DNA from: Mycolicibacterium palauense
Lineage (GTDB): Bacteria > Actinomycetota > Actinomycetes > Mycobacteriales > Mycobacteriaceae
Direction of reading: 5' to 3'
Length of the DNA stretch: 64,000 bases
Assembly: GCF_002592005.1 (NCBI RefSeq)
Contig: NZ_NVQF01000002.1
Span: 62,001-126,000, forward strand
Shown: positions 16,510 to 24,467 of the stretch, piece after piece
Numbering within the stretch: position 1 is the first letter of the stretch
Layout of the letters: every line of letters begins with the position of its first letter
Notes under the pieces: generated by a model
Databases searched by the model: none
What the model was told of the DNA's origin: nothing
What the model saw: the letters and a program-made list of their open reading frames with translations, nothing else
Program-made: the position numbers and the translations under genes

Positions 16510-17865
16510 TCAGTTCCTCGCCCGCCTGCGGTAGCGGACCCTGGCCGGGCGGGCCAGCTGGACCACCATCTTCGAGTGATCGTTGCGATAGGAATCGGCT
16601 GGTTGCACCATCTCGAACTCATACTCGCGCAACAGCACCGAGAAGATCGCCTTGATTTGCATCTGCGCGAACGCCGCGCCGACGCAGCGGTGCCGACCGG
16701 CGCCGAACGGGATCCAGGTCCAGCGGTTGACCAGATCCTCCTGACGGGGTTTCTCGTAGCGGTCCGGGTCGAAGGAATCCGGATTCGGGAAGTCCTCGGG
16801 GATGCGGTTGGAGATCGCCGGTGAGGCGGCCACGAAGTCGCCCTTGTGGATCGGGTAGCCCTCCACCTCGAACTCGCCCTGGGCGACCCGCATCAGGATG
16901 ATCAGCGGCGGATGCAGCCGCAGGGTCTCCTTGAGCACGTCGTCCAGCTTCGGGATCTGGCGCAGCGCATGGAAACTGACCTCCTGCCCGTCGGCGTAGA
17001 GGTCATCGAGCTCCTGCTGCACCTGGGCGTAGACCTCGGGGTGGCGCAGCAGCTCGATCAGCGTCCACGACGACGTGCCCGAACTGGTGTGGTGCCCGGC
17101 GAACATCAGCGAGATGAACATGCCGGTGACCTCGTCGGCGGAGAACCGGGGGTTGCCGTCCTCGTCCTTGATGGAGACCAGCACGTCGAGCATGTCGCGG
17201 TCGGCCTTGTCCCTGGGCGGATCGGCGATCCGGCCGTTCATCACCTCCTGGACCAGCTCGACCAGGCCGGCGCGGGCCTCGTCGCGGATCCGGAAGCTCT
17301 CGATGTCGAGGTAGGGGTCGACGTAGCACAGCGGATCGGTACCCCGCTCGAGCAGGTGGTAGTACTCGGCGAAGCGGTGGTCGAGCTGGTTGCGGAACTT
17401 CACCCCGATCAGGCAGGCGGTCGAGGTGTAGATGGTCAGTTCGGCGAAGAACTTGAGCAGGTCGATCTCGCCCTCGTCGCCCCAGTTCTCGATCATCCGG
17501 CGCACTTCGTGCTCGATCGTGGCCGCGTGACCCTTCATCTGGTCACCGCGCAGCGCAGAGTTGTGCAGCATCTCCTTGCGCCGTTCGGGGCTGGCGTCGA
17601 AGACCACACCCTTGCCGAAGATGGGCGTCATGAACGGATAGGCCTCGGCCTGGTCGAGATCCTCGTCGGCGGAACGGAAGAAGAACTCGTTGGCCTCGGC
17701 GCCCGACAGCAGGATCACGTGCTTGTCGGCGAGCTGGAACCAGCCCACGTCGCCGCACTCCTCACGGATCCGCGTCATCAGCCCGATCGGGTCGGTGCGG
17801 AACTCCTCGAGGTGGCCGTGTTCGGCTTCGCCACCGGACACCCGGGGCACAATGGTCGTCGTCAT
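16510..17865 (-). CDS. cyp51: Cytochrome P450 CYP51, sterol 14-alpha-demethylase family
   Basis: A 451-residue soluble P450, the same length as M. tuberculosis CYP51 and near-identical in its N-terminal LPRVSGG/EHGHLEEFRTDPIGLM region apart from the first residues. The I-helix reads FAGHHTSSGTSSW, the ExxR motif is KETLR in LKETLRLHPPLIILMR, and the heme-binding loop is FGAGRHRCVGAAFA with Cys near 394. The family removes the 14-alpha methyl of sterols; the physiological substrate in mycobacteria is unsettled because they do not make sterols. ATG 17865 is chosen by homologue length and the AGGAGG-like site GAGGAGTGAG upstream. Ferredoxin follows. Confidence 0.97.
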   Translation of the reverse strand: MTTTIVPRVSGGEAEHGHLEEFRTDPIGLMTRIREECGDVGWFQLADKHVILLSGAEANEFFFRSADEDLDQAEAYPFMTPIFGKGVVFDASPERRKEMLHNSALRGDQMKGHAATIEHEVRRMIENWGDEGEIDLLKFFAELTIYTSTACLIGVKFRNQLDHRFAEYYHLLERGTDPLCYVDPYLDIESFRIRDEARAGLVELVQEVMNGRIADPPRDKADRDMLDVLVSIKDEDGNPRFSADEVTGMFISLMFAGHHTSSGTSSWTLIELLRHPEVYAQVQQELDDLYADGQEVSFHALRQIPKLDDVLKETLRLHPPLIILMRVAQGEFEVEGYPIHKGDFVAASPAISNRIPEDFPNPDSFDPDRYEKPRQEDLVNRWTWIPFGAGRHRCVGAAFAQMQIKAIFSVLLREYEFEMVQPADSYRNDHSKMVVQLARPARVRYRRRARN

Positions 17866-17894
17866 CTGCTCACTCCTCCTCGGCGCTCGTGCCG

Positions 17895-18719
17895 TCATGA
17901 GTTCAGGGCTTTCTCGTCGACCTTCAGCTGCTGGCGTTCGGTGGTCGTCGTCAACGGGGCCTCGGGTTGGAGTTCCATGTTGGCGATGAATCCGCCGCGC
18001 GGAGTCTCCGCGACGAACGTGATGGCGCGGGCCAGGTCGGCGGCGCGCAGGAAGTAGTCGTGGCGGGCCTGGCCCCATTTGGCCCAGTCCTGAAGCGCCG
18101 GGCCGATCAGCTCGGCGGGCAGGCTCCAGCCCATCGCGGTCTTGGTCGGCCCCGGGTGCACGATCGAGGCGCGCACCCCGGTGCCCTCGAGTTCCATCTG
18201 CAGGTTGGTCACCATGGCCACCAGCCCGGCCTTGGCCGCGCCGTAGGCGCCCATGTGGGGGCGCTGGCGCAGCGCGACGTCGGAGCCCACGAAGATGAGG
18301 TCGCCGCGCTGGCGCTGCAGCATCCCGGGCAGCACCGCCGTGGCCACCCGGTTGGCGCCGACGAGGTGGATCTGTATCTGGGATTCGAAGTCCTCGGTGC
18401 CGATGTCGGCGAGCTTGCCGAAGTAGGTGTCCCCGGCACCGGCCACCAGCACCTCGATCTCGCCGAGCTCGGCGCCGACCCGCTCGACGGCGTCGCGGAC
18501 CGAACCGGCGTCGGTGACGTCGAGTGACACGGCGATGGCCTCACCGCCGTCGGCGCGGATCTTCTCCGCGAGCTCCTGGCATTTCTCGACACGCCGGGCC
18601 CCGAGTGCCACCGGGAAGCCGTGGGCGGCGAGCTCGATGGCCGTCGCGGCGCCGATGCCCGAGGAGGCGCCGGCCACGAGTGCCGGTCGGCGTGCGGGGA
18701 GTGGTTCGAACCGGGGCAT
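17895..18719 (-). CDS. Short-chain dehydrogenase/reductase (Rv0765c-like)
   Basis: A 274-residue classical SDR between the two P450 genes. It has GASSGIGAATA at residues 16-26 for dinucleotide binding, LGARRVEK after strand 2 (Arg residues suggest NADP), and the catalytic YGAAK in HMGAYGAAKAGL. The C-terminal region continues with EAPLTTTTERQQLKVDEKALNS, longer than minimal SDRs. It is 22 bp from cyp123 and 29 bp from cyp51, so it belongs to the same operon. It probably oxidises or reduces the product of one of the P450s (inference from context). Confidence 0.92.
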   Translation of the reverse strand: MPRFEPLPARRPALVAGASSGIGAATAIELAAHGFPVALGARRVEKCQELAEKIRADGGEAIAVSLDVTDAGSVRDAVERVGAELGEIEVLVAGAGDTYFGKLADIGTEDFESQIQIHLVGANRVATAVLPGMLQRQRGDLIFVGSDVALRQRPHMGAYGAAKAGLVAMVTNLQMELEGTGVRASIVHPGPTKTAMGWSLPAELIGPALQDWAKWGQARHDYFLRAADLARAITFVAETPRGGFIANMELQPEAPLTTTTERQQLKVDEKALNS

Positions 18720-18741
18720 GGATGGACCTTTCGGGGACCGG

Positions 18742-19953
18742 TCAGCGGACCTGGACGGTGATGGGCAGGTGGGCGAATCCGCGGACGTTGCTGGAGTGCA
18801 CGCGCACCGCGTTGTCCTCGTCGACGTCGAAGCCGCGGATCCGGGTGAACAATTCGGTCAGGGCCACCCGTGCCTCCATCCGGGCCAGGTGGGCGCCGAG
18901 GCAGAAGTGCGCGCCGCTGCCGAAACTGACCAGCCTGGAGCCGATATCGCGTCCGATGACGAAGTCGTCGGGGTTGTCGAACACCCGCTCGTCGCGGTGC
19001 GCCGAGCCGGGAAGCAGCAGCAGGACCGCACCCTGGGGTATCCGGGTGCCGTAGAACTCCACGTCGCCGGCCACGGTGCGGGCCAGGATCTGGCTGGAGG
19101 TGTCGTAGCGCAGGGTTTCCTCGACCCACAGCGGAACCCGGTCCAGGTCGTCGTAGACCGGTGCCAGTTGGTCGGGGTTGCGGTGCCCCCAGAAGGCCGC
19201 GTTGGCAAGCAGTTTGGTGGTGGTCTCGTTGCCGGCGATCACCATCAGGAACATGAAACCCAGGACCTCGTCGTCGGTGAGCCGGTCGCCGTCGATCTCG
19301 GCGGACAGCAGCGCCGAGGTGAGGTCGTCGGTCGGCTTCCTGCGCCGTTCGGCGACCATCTCCTGGTAGTAGACGATCAGGTTGAGCGAGGCCTCGATCG
19401 CCGAGGCGGGCACGTCGTTGACGCCGTCCTCGCGGTGCATCACCCCGTCGGCCATCGCACGGATGCGGTCGCGGTCCGGCTCGGGCACACCCATCAGCTC
19501 GGAGATGACGTCCATTGGCAGCTTGCCGGCGAATTCGGCGACGTAGTCGACCGGGCCGGAGCCGGCCTTGTCCAGCATGACGTCGAGATGCTTGCGGGTC
19601 AGTTCGGTCACCCTCGGCTCCAGCTCGCGGATGCGCCGCGGTGTGAAGCCCTTGGATACCAGCGTGCGCAGCCGCAGGTGCGCCGGGTCGTCCATCGCCA
19701 GGAACGACATCGTCTTGGAGGCGTGCGGTCCGCGTGAGACCGGGTCCAGCGAGACCCCGTCGCGGTTGGACAACGTGGCGCTGTTGCGAAAGCCCTGCAG
19801 CACGTCGTGGTGCCGCGAGACGGCCCAGAATCCGAGCTCGGGGTTGTGGTACAGCGGTGCCTCGTCACGCAGCCGCCGGTAGTAGGGGTAGGGGTCCTCG
19901 TGGAAGTCGTAGTCGTAGGGGTCGAGGACGGGCTGGTCGGTCTGCAGCGTCAT
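18742..19953 (-). CDS. cyp123: Cytochrome P450 CYP123 (Rv0766c-like)
   Basis: A 403-residue soluble bacterial P450. The I-helix oxygen-binding motif is VIAGNETTTKLL, ExxR is in EETLRYDTSSQIL, and the heme loop is FGSGAHFCLGAHLARME with the axial Cys near 350. Position between SDR and TetR genes and length match CYP123 of M. tuberculosis. It is the first enzyme gene of the minus-strand arm, 12 bp after the TetR stop, so its expression should follow that regulator. Substrate unknown; a fatty acid, sterol or other lipid is usual for neighbours of this type. Confidence 0.93.
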   Translation of the reverse strand: MTLQTDQPVLDPYDYDFHEDPYPYYRRLRDEAPLYHNPELGFWAVSRHHDVLQGFRNSATLSNRDGVSLDPVSRGPHASKTMSFLAMDDPAHLRLRTLVSKGFTPRRIRELEPRVTELTRKHLDVMLDKAGSGPVDYVAEFAGKLPMDVISELMGVPEPDRDRIRAMADGVMHREDGVNDVPASAIEASLNLIVYYQEMVAERRRKPTDDLTSALLSAEIDGDRLTDDEVLGFMFLMVIAGNETTTKLLANAAFWGHRNPDQLAPVYDDLDRVPLWVEETLRYDTSSQILARTVAGDVEFYGTRIPQGAVLLLLPGSAHRDERVFDNPDDFVIGRDIGSRLVSFGSGAHFCLGAHLARMEARVALTELFTRIRGFDVDEDNAVRVHSSNVRGFAHLPITVQVR

Positions 19954-19965
19954 GGGTCTCCTCGG

Positions 19966-20568
19966 TCAGCCGTCGCGGTCGGGGGACAGGATCAGGTGCA
20001 CGACGTAGGTCAGGCGGTCGGCGATCTGGTGGTAGGTGAAGGCGCCGCTGCCGGCCTGCACCAGGGCGCCGAAGAACGCCATCTCCAGGGCGGAGGCGGT
20101 CCGCGGATCGGCGTCCGGGCCGATGGCCGAGGTGATCCGCCGGTGGATCTCACCGCCGATGCGTTCGCGCACCGTGACCACCGCCGGGTCGCGCCCCGAC
20201 ATCAGCGCGGTGGTGCAGGCCGCGGCCACCTCGGGCTCGTCGGCCACGACCAGTGCCAGATGGCGCACGGCGTTGCCCACCCGCGTTTCGGTGCTGTCGT
20301 TGACGTCGGTGAAGAAGGGCACCTGGCGGATCAGATCGAGGTAGACCTCGGCGATGAGGTGGTTCTTCGACGAGAAGTAGGTGTAGGCGGTGGCCGGGGC
20401 CACCTGCGCCCGCTTGGCGACGGCCCGCACCGTCAGGTCGGCGTACGACGTTTCGCGCAGCATCGCCACACCCGCAGCCAGCACCTTGCGGAAGGTCTCC
20501 TCCTGGCGGCGGTTGCGGGGCATGCCGTCGTCCGCCGGCGTGGCGGCGACCACCGATTCGCTGGACAC
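19966..20568 (-). CDS. TetR-family repressor of the aldA/cyp123-cyp51 divergon (Rv0767c-like)
   Basis: A 200-residue TetR-type regulator. The helix-turn-helix occupies residues ~17-62: RRQEETFRKVLAAGVAMLRE, then YADLTVRAVAKRAQVAPATAYTYFSSK. The remainder is a helical ligand-binding domain. The GTG at 20568 matches the N-terminus of the homologue (SSES...); longer in-frame starts are less likely. The start codon sits inside the palindrome 20562-20575, and a second copy lies before aldA, implying tight autorepression and control of both divergent operons. The ligand is unknown and probably is an aldehyde or lipid handled by the P450/AldA enzymes. Confidence 0.93.
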   Translation of the reverse strand: MSSESVVAATPADDGMPRNRRQEETFRKVLAAGVAMLRETSYADLTVRAVAKRAQVAPATAYTYFSSKNHLIAEVYLDLIRQVPFFTDVNDSTETRVGNAVRHLALVVADEPEVAAACTTALMSGRDPAVVTVRERIGGEIHRRITSAIGPDADPRTASALEMAFFGALVQAGSGAFTYHQIADRLTYVVHLILSPDRDG

Positions 20569-20575
20569 ATGTCCA
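20562..20575. promoter_or_regulatory. TetR operator copy 1 (TGGACA-N2-TGTCCA)
   Basis: TGGACACATGTCCA is a palindrome with perfect 6-bp arms around a 2-bp spacer. It overlaps the GTG start of the TetR gene. The same motif recurs at 20720-20733 in the same intergenic region. Confidence 0.7.
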
Positions 20576-20719
20576 ACGTATCCGAGCCGTGCGGCCTTCA
20601 GCAAGAGGGAGCGGCGAAAAGCCATTGCACAGTGCGTTATCTCGCGTGCCCTCGGTTGCCGGAGCGCCATGGTCTTGCCAGTCGGATGGCGGGAGGGCTA
20701 TGTTCGGACTGAGCCAACC

Positions 20720-20733
20720 CGGACAGTTGTCCA
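20720..20733. promoter_or_regulatory. TetR operator copy 2 upstream of aldA
   Basis: CGGACAGTTGTCCA has the same GGACA-N2-TGTCC core as copy 1 and lies 34 bp before the aldA ATG. A further half-site (TGTCCG) follows at 20739-20744. Two matching palindromes bracketing the divergent promoters are strong circumstantial evidence for the adjacent TetR protein as binder. Confidence 0.7.
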
Positions 20734-20766
20734 GTGGGTGTCCGGTACACAACGTGGGAGTCGCTG

Positions 20767-22236
20767 ATGGCCTTGTTGGCTGATGCAACGAGTGAGCTGC
20801 TGATCGACGGCAAGCTGGTCCCGGGCGGCGCGGGTGCCTTCCCGACCCTGAACCCCGCCACCGAGGAGGTGCTGGGCACCGCCGCCGACGCCGACGCCGA
20901 GGACATGGGCCGGGCCATCGGGGCCGCCCGGCGCGCCTTCGACGACACCGATTGGTCACGCGACACCGAACTGCGGGTGCGGTGCCTGCGGCAACTGCAG
21001 CAGGCCATGCGCGACCACCTCGAAGAGCTGCGGGAACTGACGATCGCCGAGGTCGGTGCCCCGCGGATGCTCACCTCCGGCGGGCAGCTGGAGACCCCGC
21101 TGGAGGACCTGTCCTTCTGTGCGGACACCGCGGAGTCCTACCCCTGGAGCACCGAGCTGGGTTACGCCACGCCGCAGGGGATTCCCACCAACCGGACCAT
21201 CGCGCGCGAGGCCGTCGGCGTGGTCGGGGCCATCACCCCGTGGAACTTCCCCCACCAGATCAACCTCGCCAAGATCGGGCCCGCGCTGGCCGCCGGCAAC
21301 ACGCTGGTACTCAAGCCCGCCCCCGACACCCCGTGGGCCGCAGCGGTGCTCGGTGAACTCATCGCCGGGCACACCGATTTCCCGCCCGGCGTGGTCAACA
21401 TCGTCACCTCCAGTGACCACGCCGTGGGCGCGCTGCTCTCGCGGGACCCGCGGGTCGACATGGTGTCGTTCACCGGATCGACGGCCACGGGACGGTCGGT
21501 GATGACCGACGCCGCGGCCACCATCAAGAAGGTGTTCCTGGAACTCGGCGGCAAGTCGGCGTTCCTGGTGCTCGACGACGCCGACCTGGCCGCGGCCTGC
21601 TCGATGTCGGCGTTCACCGCGGCGATGCACGCGGGGCAGGGCTGCGCCATCACCACCCGGCTGGTGGTGCCCCGGGCCCACTACGACGAGGCCGTCGAGG
21701 CCGCCGCGGACACCATGTCCGGGCTCCAGCCGGGCGATCCCAACAGCAAGCGCACCATCTGCGGGCCGGTGATCTCCGCCCGCCAGCGCGACCGTGTGCA
21801 GGGTTATCTGGATCTGGCGGTGGCCGAGGGCGGCCGGTTCGCCTGCGGCGGTGGCCGGCCCGCCGACCGCGACACCGGGTTCTTCATCGAGCCGACGGTG
21901 GTGGCCGGGCTGACCAACGACGCCCGCGTCGCGCGGGAGGAGATCTTCGGGCCGGTGCTCACGGTGATCGCCCACGACGGCGACGACGACGCGGTTCGGA
22001 TCGCCAACGACTCGCCCTACGGCCTGTCCGGCACGGTGTTCAGCGGGGACCCCGAGCGGGCGGCGTCCGCGGCGGCGCGGATGCGGGTCGGCACCGTCAA
22101 CGTCAACGGCGGGATCTGGTACTCCGCCGACGCCCCGTTCGGGGGCTACAAGCAGTCGGGCATCGGCCGGGAGATGGGCCTGGCCGGGTTCGAGGAGTAC
22201 ACCGAGATCAAGGTGATCGCCACGATGGCGACTTAG
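20767..22236 (+). CDS. aldA: NAD-dependent aldehyde dehydrogenase AldA
   Basis: A 489-residue aldehyde dehydrogenase, the same length as Rv0768. The general base Glu259 is in LELGGKSAF and the nucleophile Cys293 in HAGQGCAITTR. The NAD-site segment ITPWNFPHQINLAKIGPAL and C-terminal PFGGYKQSGIGREMG are typical. It oxidises an aldehyde to an acid; CYP51-type and alcohol dehydrogenase neighbours suggest aldehydes made by the divergent operon. It is first in a plus-strand unit with an SDR, a hydroxyacid dehydrogenase and a carboxymuconolactone-decarboxylase-like gene, and is probably repressed by the TetR protein through the site at 20720-20733. Confidence 0.95.
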   Translation: MALLADATSELLIDGKLVPGGAGAFPTLNPATEEVLGTAADADAEDMGRAIGAARRAFDDTDWSRDTELRVRCLRQLQQAMRDHLEELRELTIAEVGAPRMLTSGGQLETPLEDLSFCADTAESYPWSTELGYATPQGIPTNRTIAREAVGVVGAITPWNFPHQINLAKIGPALAAGNTLVLKPAPDTPWAAAVLGELIAGHTDFPPGVVNIVTSSDHAVGALLSRDPRVDMVSFTGSTATGRSVMTDAAATIKKVFLELGGKSAFLVLDDADLAAACSMSAFTAAMHAGQGCAITTRLVVPRAHYDEAVEAAADTMSGLQPGDPNSKRTICGPVISARQRDRVQGYLDLAVAEGGRFACGGGRPADRDTGFFIEPTVVAGLTNDARVAREEIFGPVLTVIAHDGDDDAVRIANDSPYGLSGTVFSGDPERAASAAARMRVGTVNVNGGIWYSADAPFGGYKQSGIGREMGLAGFEEYTEIKVIATMAT

Positions 22237-22251
22237 ATGGCCGCCATGCAT

Positions 22252-22316
22252 CCGCCGAACGTCCGGTTGTGGCACGGATATCGGCGAAAAGCGTGCAGGA
22301 AGTGGACGTTCGGCGG
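22252..22316. repeat. Nested palindromic intergenic element, copy A
   Basis: Outer arms 22252-22264 (CCGCCGAACGTCC) and 22304-22316 are perfect 13-bp reverse complements. Inner arms GCACG (22272-22276) and CGTGC (22292-22296) also pair, leaving a 15-nt loop. The whole 65 bp fills most of the gap between aldA and the next gene. The element at 62861-62922 has the same architecture and the same CGCCGAA beginning. Confidence 0.65.
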
Positions 22317-22352
22317 TCGGAGACCACAGCTGGATCAGGGAAAGCGAGCATC

Positions 22353-23105
22353 ATGGGACGGTTCGACAACAAGGTGGCCATCGTCACCGGGGCGGGCGGC
22401 GGCATCGGCCAGGCCTATGCCGAGGCGCTGGCGCGCGAGGGGGCCGCGGTGGCGGTCGCCGACATCAACACCGAGGGCGCCGAGGCGGTGGCCAAGCAGA
22501 TCGTGGCCGAAGGGGGCACGGCGATCGGTGTGCCCGTCGACGTCTCCGATCCGGTGTCGGCCAAGGAGATGGCCGACCGCACGCTGGCCGAGTTCGGCGG
22601 CATCGACTACCTGGTGAACAACGCCGCGATCTTCGGCGGCATGAAGCTGGACTTCCTGGTGACCGTCGACCCCGAGTACTACAGGAAGTTCATGAGCGTC
22701 AACCTCGACGGTGCACTGTGGTGCACCCGCGCGGTGTACAAGAAGATGTCCAAGCGCGGGGGCGGGGCGATCGTCAACCAGTCCTCCACGGCCGCCTGGC
22801 TGTATTCGAACTTCTACGGCCTGGCCAAGGCGGGCGTCAACGGGCTGACCCAGCAGCTGTCCCGTGAGCTGGGCGGTCGCAACATCCGCATCAACGCGAT
22901 CGCCCCGGGCCCGATCGACACCGAGGCCAACCGTTCCACCACCCCGCAGGAGATCGTGGCCGACATCGTCAAGGGCCTGCCGCTGAGCCGGATGGGCACC
23001 CCCGAGGACCTGGTGGGCATGTGTCTGTTCCTGCTCTCCGACGAGGCGTCGTGGATCACCGGACAGATCTTCAACGTCGACGGCGGCCAGATCATCCGGT
23101 CCTGA
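22353..23105 (+). CDS. Short-chain dehydrogenase/reductase (Rv0769-like)
   Basis: A 250-residue classical SDR. TGAGGGIGQAYA (residues 12-23) binds the dinucleotide, ADINTEGAE suggests NAD preference (Asp after strand 2), NNAAIF is the structural NNAG-type motif, and YGLAK holds the catalytic Tyr/Lys with Ser in NQSSTAAW. It is unusual in lacking the common NNAG glycine. It sits between aldA and the hydroxyacid dehydrogenase gene, as in M. tuberculosis. The ATG at 22353 is chosen because the Rossmann strand begins six residues later; upstream in-frame ATG 22269 lies within the palindromic element. Confidence 0.92.
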   Translation: MGRFDNKVAIVTGAGGGIGQAYAEALAREGAAVAVADINTEGAEAVAKQIVAEGGTAIGVPVDVSDPVSAKEMADRTLAEFGGIDYLVNNAAIFGGMKLDFLVTVDPEYYRKFMSVNLDGALWCTRAVYKKMSKRGGGAIVNQSSTAAWLYSNFYGLAKAGVNGLTQQLSRELGGRNIRINAIAPGPIDTEANRSTTPQEIVADIVKGLPLSRMGTPEDLVGMCLFLLSDEASWITGQIFNVDGGQIIRS

Positions 23106-23115
23106 CGGAAGGTGC

Positions 23116-23991
23116 ATGATGGCGGAAACTGAATCACAGACAGCACGATTGGGCTATATCGGGCTGGGGAACATGGGTGCCCCGATGGCCAGGCGGTGGC
23201 TGGACTGGCCCGGCGGCCTGACCGTGTTCGACGTGCGGGCGGAGGCGATGACGCCGTTCGCCGAGGCCGGTGCGGCCGCCGCCGGCTCGCTGGCCGAGGT
23301 CGCCACCGGGGACATCATCAGCGTGACGGTCCTCAACGACGAGCAGGTGCGCGAGGTCGTCGGCGAACTGGCCGCCCACGCCGCACCCGGCACCGTGATC
23401 GCGATCCACTCCACCATCCGCCCGGAGACCGCCGTCGAACTGGCCGAGAAGCTGCGGCCGCAGGGGATCCACGTCGTCGACGCACCGGTCACCGGCGGCG
23501 GGGCCGCCGCGGAGAAGGGGGAGCTGGCCACCATGGTCGGCGCCGACCGCGCCGTCTACGAACGGGTCAAACCGGTCTTCAAGCGGTGGGCATCGATGGT
23601 GATCCACGCCGGCGAGCCCGGCGCCGGAACCCGGATGAAGCTCGCCCGCAACATGTTGACGTTCACCTACTACGCCGCCGGCTGCGAGGCGCTGCGGCTG
23701 GCCGAGGCCGCCGGGCTGGACCTGCAGGCGCTGGGCAGGGTGGTGCGGCACACCGAGGCCGCCACCGGTGCCGGAAACATCATGATTCGTGACGACATGA
23801 AACCCCTTGATCCCGAGAGCTTCCTGTACCAGCCGTTCCTGCACGCCCGCGGGCTGGGGGAGAAGGACCTGGGTCTGGCGCTCGCGCTCGGCGAGGAGCT
23901 CGACGTCGAGCTGCCGCTGGCGCAGGTCGCGCTGCAGAACCTGGCCGCCGGACTCGGCGTACCGCACGACGCACCGACAACGAGGGAATGA
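23116..23991 (+). CDS. 3-hydroxyisobutyrate-dehydrogenase-type NAD(P) oxidoreductase (Rv0770-like)
   Basis: A 291-residue beta-hydroxyacid dehydrogenase. It shows GYIGLGNMGAPMARRW at the N-terminus, the substrate signature DAPVTGGGAAAEKG near residue 120, and the catalytic Lys in GTRMKLARNMLTF. It belongs to the same family as the gene at 3575-4465, but the two differ enough to be separate lineages. It oxidises a 3-hydroxyacid or reduces a semialdehyde. It overlaps the next gene by 4 bp (ATGA), indicating translational coupling. Confidence 0.93.
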   Translation: MMAETESQTARLGYIGLGNMGAPMARRWLDWPGGLTVFDVRAEAMTPFAEAGAAAAGSLAEVATGDIISVTVLNDEQVREVVGELAAHAAPGTVIAIHSTIRPETAVELAEKLRPQGIHVVDAPVTGGGAAAEKGELATMVGADRAVYERVKPVFKRWASMVIHAGEPGAGTRMKLARNMLTFTYYAAGCEALRLAEAAGLDLQALGRVVRHTEAATGAGNIMIRDDMKPLDPESFLYQPFLHARGLGEKDLGLALALGEELDVELPLAQVALQNLAAGLGVPHDAPTTRE

Positions 23992-24437
23992 CGATGGACG
24001 AGCTGCGCAAGAAGGGCCTCGACAAGATGAACGAGGTCTACGGCTGGGAGATGCCCGACATCGAGGGCGATCCGTACTTCGACCTGACCGTCGACCACCT
24101 GTTCGGCAGCATCTGGACCCGGCCCGGACTGTCGATGCGGGACAAACGCATCATGACGCTGGCGGCGGTGACGGCGGTCGGACAACGCGAGCTGGCCGAG
24201 ATCCAGATCAACGCCGCGCTGCTCAACGGTGAACTCACCGAGACCGAACTGAAGGAGATGGCGGTCTTCCTCACCCACTATCTGGGCTTCCCGCTCGGAT
24301 CGGCGCTCAACGGCGCCGTCGAGACGGTGGTGGCCAAACGCCGCAAGGCCGCGGCCAAGGGGGCCGGCGAGGACAAGAAGGCCAACGTCAACGCCGCGGT
24401 CAAGATGCACAGCGGAAAGACGCTCGACGAGAGCTGA
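23988..24437 (+). CDS. Carboxymuconolactone-decarboxylase-family protein (Rv0771-like)
   Basis: A 149-residue all-helical protein of the CMD/AhpD superfamily. The core LGFPLGSALNGAVETVV and RDKRIMTLAAVTAVGQRELAEIQ in two parts match the family; the C-terminal KRRKAAAKGAGEDKKANV is a basic extension. No CxxC of AhpD-type peroxidase is present, so a decarboxylase or lactone-binding role is more likely than peroxide reduction. Members of this family also include proteins of unknown function, so the reaction is uncertain. ATG 23988 overlaps the preceding stop, or ATG 23994 may be used. Confidence 0.88.
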   Translation: MTMDELRKKGLDKMNEVYGWEMPDIEGDPYFDLTVDHLFGSIWTRPGLSMRDKRIMTLAAVTAVGQRELAEIQINAALLNGELTETELKEMAVFLTHYLGFPLGSALNGAVETVVAKRRKAAAKGAGEDKKANVNAAVKMHSGKTLDES

Positions 24438-24449
24438 TATCACTACCGT

Positions 24450-24467
24450 ATGGATTACAGTTGAGCC
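24450..24467 (+). promoter_or_regulatory. Leaderless-type promoter, element shared with 27116-27133
   Basis: The 18-mer ATGGATTACAGTTGAGCC contains a TANNNT -10 (TACAGT, 24456-24461) ending 6 bp before the GTG at 24468, so transcription would start at or next to the start codon. The same sequence with one change occurs at 27116-27133. Confidence 0.55.
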
